Translations under genes and position numbers: made by a program
Notes under the pieces: generated by a model
Told to the model about the DNA's origin: nothing
What the model saw: only the letters and a program-made list of their open reading frames with translations
Databases searched by the model: none
Part shown: positions 27,101 through 34,663 of the stretch, piece after piece
Numbering within the stretch: position 1 is the stretch's first letter
Layout: each line of letters starts with the position of its first letter
Source of the DNA: Nocardia terpenica
Lineage (GTDB): Bacteria; Actinomycetota; Actinomycetes; Mycobacteriales; Mycobacteriaceae
Length of the DNA: 64,000 nt
Reading direction: 5' to 3'
NCBI RefSeq assembly: GCF_013186535.1
Contig: NZ_JABMCZ010000004.1
Coordinates: 124,001 to 188,000, forward strand

Positions 27101-30100
27101 GTGCTGCGCACGCCCGTCGATCCGGCCGCGGCGTTCGAGGCGCTGCTGACCCGGGTGACCGGCACCGATCTGGCCGCCTTCGACCATGCCGACGTGCCGT
27201 TCGAGCGGTTGGTGGAGGTGCTGGATCCGCCGCGCTCGCAGGCCCGCAACCCGCTGTTCCAGGCGATGCTGGCGCTACAGAACCAGCAGCCGCCGGAGCT
27301 GTCCCTGGGCGAGCTGTCGGTCGGCCTGCTGCCCGCCCACACCGGCGTCTCGCCGTTCGACCTCGGCCTGACGCTCACCGAGCGGTTCGACGCCACGGGC
27401 GCACCGGCCGGGATCATCGCCGAATTGACCTACGCCACCGACCTTTTCGACGCCGCCACGGCCGCGTCCTTCGCCGAGCGGTACGCGCGGATCCTCGGGG
27501 CGGTCACCGCCGACCCGGACGCCCCGGTGGGCGACATCGACCTGATGTCCGGGGAGGAGCGGAGCCGAATCCTCGGCGAGTGGAACGCGACCGCGCACGA
27601 ACTTCCGGGCGCAAGTCGGGATCTCGTCTCTCTTTTCGAGGCACAGGCTGCTGCGACTCCCGATGCGGTCGCGTTGGTTTTCGAGGACGAGCAGCTCACC
27701 TACGGCGAGTTCGCGGCGCGGGTGCATCGTCTGGCCCGTCGTCTCATGGCCGATGGTGTTGGCGCGGAATCCCTTGTTGCGCTGGCTATTCGGCGCTCTA
27801 TTGACCTGGTTGTGGCCATGTATGCGGTGCTCGAGGCGGGTGCCGGGTATGTGCCGTTGGATCCGGATCAGCCTGCCGACCGTATCGACTATGTGCTCGA
27901 CATCGCTCGTCCGGCGGCGATTCTCACTACCGGGCGCGACGGGTTTGTTACCGGCCGGAATGTGGCTGTGCTGGAGGTCGACGCGCTGGCGTTGGACGGT
28001 TTCGATGCGGCTCCGATCGCCGATGTCGAACGGGTGCAGCCGATTCGGCCGGGTCACACCGCGTATGTCATTTTCACTTCCGGGTCCACGGGCCGCCCGA
28101 AGGGTGTCGCCGTCGAGCACGCCGCGATCGTCAACCGGTTGTTGTGGATGCAGCACGAGTATCCGATCGACGTCACCGACGCGGTTCTGCAGAAGACCCC
28201 GGCGACGTTCGATGTATCGGTGTGGGAGTTCTTCTGGCCCTTGCAGACCGGGGCGCGGTTGGTGGTCGCCAAGCCGGACGGGCATCGGGACCCGGTGTAT
28301 CTGGCGCGGATCATTGCCGAGCAGGGCATTACCACGGCGCATTTCGTGCCGTCGATGCTGTCGGTCTTCGTGTCCGCCCTCGACGCCTCCGGCGCCGAGG
28401 GAACGGAGGGGGCCTCCGGCGAGGGATCGGAAAGGGCCTCCGGCGAGGGGGCGGACAGCGCGCGGGTCGAGGTTCTCGACGCGGTGCGGCTGCGGCAGGT
28501 GTTTGCGTCGGGTGAGGCGTTGCCGGGGCCGACGGCGCAGCGGTTGGTGGAGCTGACCGGGGCGCGGCTGCATAATTTGTACGGTCCGACCGAGGCGGCG
28601 GTGGATGTCACTTATCACGAGGTGACTTCGGCCGATACGGCGTCGGTGCCGATCGGGCGGCCGGTGTGGAATACCCGGGTGTATGTGCTGGATTCGCGGC
28701 TGCGGCCGGTTCCGGTGGGTGTCGCGGGTGAGTTGTATCTCGCGGGCGATCAGTTGGCGCGGGGATATTTGGGGCGGCCGGACCTGTCGGCGGATCGGTT
28801 CATAGCCAACCCGTTCGCCTTCGGCGAAGGGAATGGGGGACCGAAGCCGGGCGAGCGCATGTACCGGACCGGTGACCTGGTCACCTGGACGGCGGCGGGG
28901 GAGCTGAACTATCTGGGCCGCACCGATTTCCAGGTGAAGTTGCGTGGTCTGCGGATCGAGCTCGGTGAGATCGAGGCGGCGTTGCTGGCGCAGCCGGGCG
29001 TGGCGCAGTCGGTGGTCGTGGTGCGTACCGATGCGCACGCGGGCGATCGGATCGTGGGTTACGTGGTGCGTGAGCCCGATGCCGTCGTCGCCGTCGATGC
29101 GGTGAAATCGGCGCTGTCGCGGTCGCTTCCGGCGTACATGATCCCGGCGGCGCTGGTGGTGCTGGATGCCTTCCCGCTCAATGCCTCCGGCAAGCTGGAT
29201 CGTAAGGCATTGCCCGCGCCGGTGTTTGCGCCGCGCCGGTACCGGCCGCCGGTCACCGCCGGGCAGCGGGCCGTGGCGGAGGTGTTCGCCGCGGTCCTGG
29301 GTATCGAGCGAATCGGCCTGGACGACAACTTCTTCGAGCTGGGCGGCACCAGCCTCACGGCCACCCGGGTCGTCGCCCTGCTGGGGGAGCGGCTGGTCGT
29401 TTCGCCGCGCATGCAGTGGCTGTTCACCGCACCCACCGTCGAGGGCCTGGCCGCCCTCGCCGCGGGGGCGGCCGGGAGCGCGGACGACGGCCTGGGCGTG
29501 CTGCTGCCGATCCGCACCGCGGGCGACGGCGAACCGGTGTTCTGCGTCCACCCGATGATCGGATTGTCCTGGGCCTACACGGTTCTCGCCGAACACCTGC
29601 CCGGTCGCCCGCTCTACGGCCTGCAGACACCGGTTATCACCGAACCGGACACACCCGCGGCCACCATCGGCGAGCTCGCCGACCGCTACGTCGCCGCCGT
29701 GCGCCAGGCGCGGCCGCACGGGCCGTACCATCTGCTCGGCTGGTCCCGCGGTGGCGTCCTCGCGCACGCCGTCGCGACCCGGCTGCAGGCCGCCGGGGAG
29801 CGGGTCGAGACCCTGGTCCTGCTGGACAGCACCCGCCACACCGACCCCGCGCGGCTGCGGGCCGAACTCACCGAGGCGCTGGCCGGGCTGGGCATTCGCC
29901 TCGGCCCGGACGACGACCCGGCCGACCTGTCCGACGACCAGCTGTCCACCGTGGCGCGGGCCCTCGGCGGCGAGCGACTCGCGCTGACCCTCGCCCAGGT
30001 GCGCCGCATGTACCGGTCGGCGGTCGCACCGCTCGAATCCGGTTACCGCCCGGGAGTTTTCGACGGCGATCTGGTCTACGTGACCGCGGCGGACGAGCCC

Positions 30101-30241
30101 GATTCCGACGCGGACCCGGCGCAGTGGCGCGAATTCGTGACCGGCCGCGTCGCCGAACACGCCCTGCCCGGCACACACGCGGGCATGCTGAACCCGGACC
30201 GGGCCGCGGCGGTGGCCGCCCTGCTCGCCCCGGCGACGTAA
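21173..30241 (+). CDS. Three-module non-ribosomal peptide synthetase (A-T-C-A-T-C-A-T-TE)
   Basis: 3022 residues; ATG 21173 chosen for GAGAGG 6 nt upstream. Order by approximate residue: A1 25-510 (YTSGSTGVPKG), T1 535-605 (LGGNSL), C2 622-1072 (HHIACDG), A2 1085-1575 (FTSGSTGRPKG), T2 1592-1662 (LGGNSL), C3 1680-2132 (HHINADG), A3 2145-2680 (FTSGSTGRPKG), T3 2690-2765 (LGGTSL), TE 2775-3022 (GWSRGG, C-terminal GTHAG). All active-site serines and histidines are present, and no epimerase or methyltransferase domain is seen. Read by eye, the A3 code is D-V-W-H-F-S-L-V-D-K, the textbook serine code. A2 reads D-A-W-E-S-G-T-V-T-K (unassigned; Glu at 278 hints at a basic residue). A1 reads D-A-L-F-V-G-A-I-V-K (unassigned, hydrophobic). 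Predicted product: a tripeptide ending in Ser, released or cyclised by the TE. Confidence 0.95.
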   Translation: MTAVTSSSGSGRARSRPTRVRRGPAVTTLPLLLAAAVEIAPDAVAVTDGTRALTYRELDAWSSRAARLLIARGVGPEDLVAIGIPRSVWSVAAVWSVAKTGAGFVPVDPTYPAERIAHMISDSGAAVGLSVRSSAQELPGADWLILDDPEFDRELARFVAEPVTNADRVRPLAGAHPAYVIYTSGSTGVPKGVTVTHAGLANLAAEQRDRYAVTPRSRTLHFASPSFDASMLELLLAVGAGATMVIAPAELYGGPELAELLRRERVTHAFVTPAALASVDPGGLDALRVVVVGGEACPPDLVRRWAIEIPGGRRRFHNAYGPTETTIVTTIGDALAPGDPITIGRAIRGATARVLDERLAAAPEGVAGELYLAGPGVARGYHRRPGLTAARFVADPSGPPGSRMYRSGDVTRTAPDGSVEYMGRNDFQVKIRGFRIELGEIDAALAAHPQLDYAVTVGRETPSGATVLVSYVVAGPGAHPDSRQLREFVASALPAHMVPATMMVLDTLPLTPAGKLDRAALPAPPLTTTEYRAPGTESERVVATALAEVLGLDPDKQAVGLDDDFFALGGNSLLAVRAAARIGAELGVRVTPRVFFTAATVAELAAAIGELAADRRPPLVRRDRPDPMPLSLAQQRLWLTNRFDPASPAYNIPFALRLTGALDPTVLRAALRDVIDRHEPLRTIYPEVDGQPVQRVLTAAEATPDLTPEPLAATDIRSRLLAGAAAGFDLRTDVPLRARLFRVDAGEYVLAVVAHHIACDGTSLAPLARDVVTAYHARSTATPPVWSPLAVDYADYVLWQRDLLGDESDDTSLAATQARYWRRTLAGTPELLPLPTDRPRPARPSGRGATAEFRIGRDVVSGLRRTADAHSASLFMVAHAALAVLLARLSGTGDISVGTQISGRGEPALDDLVGMFGNTLVLRTEVAGAQQFSELLDVVRDTDLAAFEHADLGIDRVVELLRPGHTLAYSPLFQVLLMLQNFEQPRVELPGLTVEQVGLDLTVAKLDLTVTLTEYADGSVAGAIDYATDLFDHDTVAAFARRFAAILTQVSQDEKIAVGDIALLSADERVLLASVGAPQPTPGTLPEAFHAQAARTPDAPAVVFEDRTRTYAEFSAGVNRLARQLVSMGVGPEVRVAVAMRRSADLLTAIYAVLAAGGAYVPIDPDHPADRIRYILDTTRPACVLTSGEDLDLGSAIEAPRYRIDRLALSHLSSEPITDADRRAPLRDSNAAYVLFTSGSTGRPKGVVITHRSVVNQMWWMREQYDLGPGDAVLHKTPVTFDASVWELFLPLQIGARVVIARHDGHLDPDYLVRTAARHRVAILEFVPSMLELLLGDDTADLPDTLRYFSIGGEELPASLLARVRQRHPAVVDNTYGPTEATVTSTVQRCDGAVGDRVPIGRPIRNTGAYVLDSRLHRVPPGVAGELYLSGVQLARGYEGAGGQTAGRFVADPFGAPGTRMYRTGDLVRLRADGALEFLGRTDFQVKLRGLRIELGEIESAVAAQPSVARTVVVVTRPDHGGELLVAYVVPEAGQVIDTAELIERVARLVPAYMVPQHVVVLDRLPLTASGKLDRRALPPIAAEAVAAPEFRAPHGPTEQTIAAVFAELLGVARIGVDDNFFGLGGNSLIGMRVTARVNAALGTAFGVRDLFEAPTVALLAARAVGATAPDRPALAARPRPQRIPLSFAQRRMWVLNRLAPDSAAYNIPLAVRLTGRLDSAALTAAAADVLARHESLRTRYPADADGPYQEIVPAADVHLSLVPEEIDPDGLAGRLTEIVGRGFDVTAAVPLRAALLRTAADEHVLVLVVHHINADGFSMGPLARDLTLAYAARAAGIAPRWEPLPVQYADYTLWQRDTLGDEDDPGSLAARQLGYWTETLAGIPEQLALPWDRPRPAVASQRGAVHRFALPAEVHRGIGALAARRRSTVFGVVHTAFAVLLARLSGGTDIVIGTPIAGRGAAELDGLVGMFVNTLVLRTPVDPAAAFEALLTRVTGTDLAAFDHADVPFERLVEVLDPPRSQARNPLFQAMLALQNQQPPELSLGELSVGLLPAHTGVSPFDLGLTLTERFDATGAPAGIIAELTYATDLFDAATAASFAERYARILGAVTADPDAPVGDIDLMSGEERSRILGEWNATAHELPGASRDLVSLFEAQAAATPDAVALVFEDEQLTYGEFAARVHRLARRLMADGVGAESLVALAIRRSIDLVVAMYAVLEAGAGYVPLDPDQPADRIDYVLDIARPAAILTTGRDGFVTGRNVAVLEVDALALDGFDAAPIADVERVQPIRPGHTAYVIFTSGSTGRPKGVAVEHAAIVNRLLWMQHEYPIDVTDAVLQKTPATFDVSVWEFFWPLQTGARLVVAKPDGHRDPVYLARIIAEQGITTAHFVPSMLSVFVSALDASGAEGTEGASGEGSERASGEGADSARVEVLDAVRLRQVFASGEALPGPTAQRLVELTGARLHNLYGPTEAAVDVTYHEVTSADTASVPIGRPVWNTRVYVLDSRLRPVPVGVAGELYLAGDQLARGYLGRPDLSADRFIANPFAFGEGNGGPKPGERMYRTGDLVTWTAAGELNYLGRTDFQVKLRGLRIELGEIEAALLAQPGVAQSVVVVRTDAHAGDRIVGYVVREPDAVVAVDAVKSALSRSLPAYMIPAALVVLDAFPLNASGKLDRKALPAPVFAPRRYRPPVTAGQRAVAEVFAAVLGIERIGLDDNFFELGGTSLTATRVVALLGERLVVSPRMQWLFTAPTVEGLAALAAGAAGSADDGLGVLLPIRTAGDGEPVFCVHPMIGLSWAYTVLAEHLPGRPLYGLQTPVITEPDTPAATIGELADRYVAAVRQARPHGPYHLLGWSRGGVLAHAVATRLQAAGERVETLVLLDSTRHTDPARLRAELTEALAGLGIRLGPDDDPADLSDDQLSTVARALGGERLALTLAQVRRMYRSAVAPLESGYRPGVFDGDLVYVTAADEPDSDADPAQWREFVTGRVAEHALPGTHAGMLNPDRAAAVAALLAPAT
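28397..28450 (+). repeat. 24-bp in-frame repeats inserted in adenylation domain 3
   Basis: Two full 24-bp units (28397-28420, 28421-28444) and the start of a third encode EGTEGASG, EGSERASG, EGADSARV. They sit between the FVPSML motif and the LRQVFASGE motif, where other A domains have a short loop. The insertion is probably tolerated in a surface loop. Confidence 0.8.
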
Positions 30242-30386
30242 GCAATGTGCCTGCGGGAGGCCCGTCGCGCGTCCTGTACGGTCGCCTCGTGAACGGGTGG
30301 GCGGCTCTGCTCGCCCCGGCGACGTAAGCAATGCCGCGTGCCTGCCGGAGGCCGGTCGCGCATTCGGTACGGTCGGCTCATGAACG
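30221..30386. repeat. 86-bp imperfect tandem duplication across the NRPS stop codon
   Basis: CTGCTCGCCCCGGCGACGTA at 30221 recurs at 30307 and the similarity continues to the following start-codon region (TACGGTCGCCTCGTGAACGG against TACGGTCGGCTCATGAACGG). The left copy therefore holds a fossil start codon followed by a fossil NRPS tail, a 12-codon ORF (GTG 30289 to TAA). Confidence 0.85.
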
Positions 30387-31090
30387 GACAGCTGGACCGG
30401 CGCTCGCTGTTGGCGCTGACCGCCGCCGGGGTGCTCGCGCCCGCCCTGGCGGCCTGCGGCGACGGCAACAAACACGACCGGCCCGCGGCGGCGGCCACGG
30501 CGGCGCCCACGCCGGGCTCGGGGCCGCTGCCGAATGTCGTGATGATCATCCGGCACGCGGAGAAGCCGACCGGCGACGGCGCCCCCTACGGCCTCACCGA
30601 AGCCGGTGAGCACGACAAGGAATCGCTGACCGTGCGCGGGTGGACGCGCGCCGGAGCCCTGACCGATCTGTTCGCCCCGCGTGCGGCCGACGGCGGCCCG
30701 GCCGAGACCCGGCCCGGATTGTTCCGCCCCGCAACGATTTTCGCCTCCGACCCGGTGCGCAAGGGCGGCAGCAAGCGCCCGCTGGAGACCGTGACCCCGC
30801 TGGCCGCCGCGCTGAACGTGCAGGCCGACACCCGCTTCGCCAAGGGACAGGAGGCCGCGCTGGCGGCCGCGCTGCCGGGTCTGCGCAGCCCGGTGTTGAT
30901 CTCCTGGCAGCACGAGAACATCAACGCCATCCTCGCCCAGCTAGGCGCGATTCACCCCGCCCCGCCCGCGAAGTGGCCGGGGGAGCGGTTCGACATGGTG
31001 TACGTGCTGATCCGCAACGGCGACGGCTGGAACTTCACCCAGGTCCCGCAGCTGCTGCTGGCGGGCGATTCCGCCACACCGATCGCCTGA
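30380..31090 (+). CDS. Histidine phosphatase superfamily lipoprotein
   Basis: 236 residues from ATG 30380. The N-terminus has a Tat-style DRRSLLAL and a lipobox LAAC, giving a membrane-anchored lipoprotein. The catalytic motif is MIIRHAEKPTG (RHxE) near residue 55, with a second conserved Arg later and SWQHENINAIL supplying the distal His. It belongs to the phosphoglycerate-mutase-like clan; substrate unknown. It directly follows the NRPS, with the duplicated segment in between, and may share its transcript. Confidence 0.82.
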   Translation: MNGQLDRRSLLALTAAGVLAPALAACGDGNKHDRPAAAATAAPTPGSGPLPNVVMIIRHAEKPTGDGAPYGLTEAGEHDKESLTVRGWTRAGALTDLFAPRAADGGPAETRPGLFRPATIFASDPVRKGGSKRPLETVTPLAAALNVQADTRFAKGQEAALAAALPGLRSPVLISWQHENINAILAQLGAIHPAPPAKWPGERFDMVYVLIRNGDGWNFTQVPQLLLAGDSATPIA

Positions 31091-31195
31091 GGGTTGCGTC
31101 CGGGCTACCGGCGCAATACCCGGTGATCATGCATTCCCCTGTGTTACAACGGGATTACATATAGTTGTATTAGCTAAGTAATTCCGGAGGCGAGA

Positions 31196-32506
31196 ATGTG
31201 CGGAATCACGGGCTGGCCGCGGCCCGGACGATCGCGGCGCGTTCGTTCGCGCCCACGCCGCGCTCGGGCATCGGCGGCTGGCCATCATCGACCTGCCCGG
31301 TGGCGTCCAGCCGATGACCGTGTCCACGCCCGACGGCGTTGTGGCGCTGGTGTATTCGGGCGAGACCTACAACTTCCGGGAGCTGCGCACCGAGCTGCGG
31401 GCACTGGGCCACGCCTTCCGCACCGACAGCGACACCGAGGTGCTGCGCGGCTACCCGCAGTGGGGTGAGCGGGTCGCCGACCGTCTCAACGGCATGTACG
31501 CGCTCGCGATCTGGGACGAGCGGGCCGAGCGGCTGGTGATGATCCGAGATCGCATGGGCATCAAGCCCTTCTACTATTTCCCGACGCCCGACGGTGTGCT
31601 GTTCGGGTCGGAACCCAAGGCGATGCTGGCCAATCCGCTGGTGCCCCGGGTGGTCGACCTCGACGGGTTGCGCGAGCTGTTCGTGCTGACGAAGACGCCC
31701 GAGGACGCTGATCACCGTGGACCGCAACGGTATTCATCCGCGCACCTACTGGCGGCTGACCGCGGCCGAGCACACCGACGGCCGAGACGAGACGGTCGCC
31801 CGGGTGCGGGATCTGCTCACCGATATCGTGGATCGGCAGCTGGTGGCGGACGTGCCGCGCTGCGTATTGCTCTCCGGCGGACTGGATTCCAGCTCCATCA
31901 CCGGTCTGGCGGTGACGCGGCTGGCGCGCGACGGCGAGCGGGTGCGCACCTTCTCGGTCGATTTCGTCGGTCAGGAACGCAATTTCGTGCCCGACCTGAT
32001 GCGCGAGACCCCCGATTCGCCCCTCGTCCGGGAGATGGCCGCGCTGGGGGATCCTCACGCCGCGGCTGCGGGAGTGGCTGAACCTGGAGGCCCACATCGC
32101 CGAGCAGTACGCGCACGCGCGCGCCGAGGTTGACCACCTGGATCACCGCCTGGTCGAGTACGTCTACAACACGCCGTGGTCGCTGAAGACCTTCGACGGC
32201 CGGGAGAAGAGCCTGCTGCGGCACGCGGCGAAACACGTACTGCCACGGTCGATCGCGGAGCGGGTGAAGAGCCCCTACCCGTCGACGCAGGACCCGGGCT
32301 ACGTCGTCAACCTGCAGCAACTGGCGAAGTAGATACTGGCCGAGGGCGATTCGCCGCTTTTCGAGCTGGTCGATCGCGGGTGGCTGCGCCGTGCGGTGGC
32401 GGAGGATCCGTTCCGAATGAAAAACTACACACGGGCAGGGCTCGACCGAGCCATCGATCTGCATACCTGGCTGGAGCTGTATTCGCCGGAACTGCGGCTG
32501 GATTGA
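31196..32506 (+). pseudogene. asnB: Decayed glutamine-hydrolysing asparagine synthetase
   Basis: The start is intact (MCGITGW with the N-terminal nucleophile Cys2, GGAGG upstream), but the gene then breaks repeatedly. A deletion and frameshift near 31217 removes the residues before LGHRRLAIIDLPGG. Another near 31700 joins TKTPE to LITVDRNG out of frame. A large deletion near 32047 joins REMAALG to ILTPRLREWLNL, losing much of the synthetase domain. A TAG at 32330-32332 interrupts LAK-ILAEGDSPLF. Recognisable pieces include the SGGLDSSSITGL pyrophosphate loop. Intact AsnB homologues convert aspartate to asparagine or amidate peptides beside NRPS genes. Confidence 0.88.
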
Positions 32507-32516
32507 GGGAGGATAC

Positions 32517-33479
32517 ATGGACACCGCGCGTCGCTATCGACTCTTCGCCGACCGGGAGGCGCGCGGGAACTCGCCGATCTACCAGCAGTGGGCGCGGGGC
32601 GTCGCCGACGACCCCGACCTACTCGCCCTCGCCGAGCAATTACCGCCCGAGAAGCGGCGGCCCCAGTTACTCTTCGCCGCCGCCCGGTATGCCGGGCTGG
32701 AGCCGGTTTCGTTCGCGGAATTCCGGGATTGGGTTCGGGCACACTGGGATACGGTGCGCGAGGTGGTGTCGGCACACGACCTGCAAACCAATGAGCCCGC
32801 CCGCACGGCGCTGCTGCTGCCCGCGCTGGCCGGGCTGCCCGAGCCGCTGGCCCTGATCGAGGTGGGCGCGGCGGCCGGGCTGTGCCTGTACCCGGACCGC
32901 TACAGCTTCCGCTACGGCGATATGGAGATCGACCTGGATCCGGTCGACGGCCCGTCCCCGGTGGTGTTGTCCTGCGCCACATCCGGCGCGCCGACGCTGC
33001 CCGCCCGGCTGCCGGAGGTGGTGCACCGGGCGGGCGTGGACCGCAATCCGCTCGATGTCACCGACGCCGAGGACATGCGCTGGCTGGAATGCCTGGTGTC
33101 GCCGGACGAGGAGGACCGGCTGCAGCGCCTGCGGGCGGCCATCGAGGTGGCGCGCAAACAGCCGCCGGACATCGTCGCCGGGGATCTCGCCACCGCCGTC
33201 ACCGATCTCGTCTACGCCGCGCCCGGGGACACCACGGTCGTGGTCGTGAACACCTCCGTGCTGCCGCACGCCGCGCCCGAAACCCGCGCCAAGTTCGAGC
33301 AGACGATGCGAAATCTCCCGTGCCACTGGATATCCAACGAGGCGCCGGGCATGATCGCGCTGCCCGCCGATCGGATGCCGCCCCCGCCCGAGGACACCGA
33401 CTACGCCGTGCTCGCGCTGGACGGCGAACCGCTCGCCTACACCGCGCCGCACGGCCGGAGCCTGATCTGGTTCGGCTGA
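32517..33479 (+). CDS. DUF2332 family protein
   Basis: 320 residues, ATG 32517 with GGGAGG upstream. Begins with YRLFADREARGNSPIYQQW and contains LIEVGAAAGLCLYPDRYSF, the DUF2332 signature that resembles a methyltransferase GxGxG region. The N-terminal part is helical and the C-terminal part has alternating beta and alpha segments. The biochemical role of the family is not known to me. It follows the asparagine synthetase remnant by 10 bp and faces the polysaccharide operon tail to tail. Confidence 0.82.
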   Translation: MDTARRYRLFADREARGNSPIYQQWARGVADDPDLLALAEQLPPEKRRPQLLFAAARYAGLEPVSFAEFRDWVRAHWDTVREVVSAHDLQTNEPARTALLLPALAGLPEPLALIEVGAAAGLCLYPDRYSFRYGDMEIDLDPVDGPSPVVLSCATSGAPTLPARLPEVVHRAGVDRNPLDVTDAEDMRWLECLVSPDEEDRLQRLRAAIEVARKQPPDIVAGDLATAVTDLVYAAPGDTTVVVVNTSVLPHAAPETRAKFEQTMRNLPCHWISNEAPGMIALPADRMPPPPEDTDYAVLALDGEPLAYTAPHGRSLIWFG

Positions 33480-33483
33480 CCGC

Positions 33484-34659
33484 TCATACCAGGGCATCGG
33501 TCACGATCCGGGCCATCCGTGCGCGAAATGCCTCGGGCGAATACGCCCGAGCGTGGGCGCGCACGGCACCCGGGTCGTAGGCGTTGGCGTCGAATTCGCG
33601 CATGACGCGGGCGAATTCGGCGACCACGGCGTCATCGTCGCCCGGCCGGAGCAACTCGCCTGTGACGCCGGGTCGCACGGTATCCAGTGCGCCGCCCGCC
33701 CCGACCGCGAGAACCGGTGTGCCGCAGGCCATGGCCTCCACGGGGACGATGCCGAAATCCTCCACGCCGGGCATGAGCAGGGCCCGGCACCGGCGATACA
33801 TGTCCAGCAGCACGTCGTCGGGGGCCGCGCCGAGGAAGGTGGTCTCGGGACCGGCGAGCGCGGCGAGCTGGGCGCGAAAACGGCCGTCCCCCAGCACGAT
33901 CAGCCGACAGCCCGCTCGCCGGGCGGCGCGGATCGCCAGATCGGGGCGCTTGTAGGGCACCAGCCGACCGGCGAACAGGAAGAAGTCCTCGCGCGGGATC
34001 GCCGGATCGGGGGAGAAGCGGTCGATCCGGACGGGCGGATTCACCACGGTGGCTGGCAACCCCCACCAGTCGCGGACGCGGGCGGCGACCGCCTGCGAAT
34101 TGGCGACCACCCGGGTCAGGCGCGGCGCGGCCCGTGACTCCGCCCGCCGGGCAAGGCGGCCGAGCGCGGCGAGCGCGAATTGCCCGGCGCGGCCACCGGA
34201 TTCGCGCGCCCGGAAATCGGGGTCCCACGCCCACCGCGCCGGACTGTGCACGTACGCGACGACGGGCAGGTCGGTGGCGAGCGCGGCCTGAGTGGCGAAG
34301 GCATGATGACTGACCACGACCGCATCGAACCGGCCGTCGAGCGGAAGCCGCCGCAGGGCCGCGGGAACGAACGGCAGCAGGGGAGCGTGTGAACGACGGC
34401 CGAGCACAGCGTGTACTCGGGTCAGCGGTGTGGTGTGAACGGCGTATCGGCCGTTGTAGTTCCTCACGATTCCGGCATGCTTGTGGCCGGAATCCCCTTC
34501 CACGACAGCGGCTTCCACCGCGGCGAGGCACCCGGGCGTGACAATGGGCGCGAAAACCCGTGCCCCCGGCCAGGTCTTGATGAACTCGGTCACAACTGCC
34601 TCGGAACCGCCGTACTCGGTGAATCGCTCGTGCACCACCGCGATTCGGGATGTAGTCAT
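33484..34659 (-). CDS. Glycosyltransferase family 4
   Basis: 391 residues, two-Rossmann GT-B fold. N-terminal acceptor side starts RIAVVHERFTEYGGSE. Donor side contains LFAGRLVPYKRPDLAI, FLGAAPDDVLLDMYRRC and the E-x7-E signature in GVEDFGIVPVEAMACGTPV. Typically transfers mannose or a related sugar from a nucleotide donor to a lipid-linked glycan on the cytoplasmic face. It is the last gene of the nine-gene minus-strand operon and ends at 33484. Residues 56-64 (DSGHKHAGI) are encoded exactly by a dispersed hairpin half-element. Confidence 0.9.
   Translation of the reverse strand: MTTSRIAVVHERFTEYGGSEAVVTEFIKTWPGARVFAPIVTPGCLAAVEAAVVEGDSGHKHAGIVRNYNGRYAVHTTPLTRVHAVLGRRSHAPLLPFVPAALRRLPLDGRFDAVVVSHHAFATQAALATDLPVVAYVHSPARWAWDPDFRARESGGRAGQFALAALGRLARRAESRAAPRLTRVVANSQAVAARVRDWWGLPATVVNPPVRIDRFSPDPAIPREDFFLFAGRLVPYKRPDLAIRAARRAGCRLIVLGDGRFRAQLAALAGPETTFLGAAPDDVLLDMYRRCRALLMPGVEDFGIVPVEAMACGTPVLAVGAGGALDTVRPGVTGELLRPGDDDAVVAEFARVMREFDANAYDPGAVRAHARAYSPEAFRARMARIVTDALV
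34468..34494. repeat. Single half-element F, in frame inside a glycosyltransferase gene
   Basis: GATTCCGG and CCGGAATC form a perfect 8-bp stem around an 11-nt loop with one change (CTTGTGG for CTTTTGG). Its 27 nt fall exactly on codons 56-64 of the glycosyltransferase. No partner half or array is present. Confidence 0.85.
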
Positions 34660-34663
34660 CGAA

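Noticed and set aside
21173..30241. Assigning the NRPS product as a named siderophore
   Set aside because: No aryl-acid, hydroxamate or transport genes are present and two of three A-domain codes are unassigned; a Ser code and a neighbouring heme oxygenase are not enough.
22649..30913. Very long minus-strand open frames opposite the NRPS
   Set aside because: Shadows of high-GC3 NRPS coding sequence; no motifs and Arg/His/Gln-rich composition.
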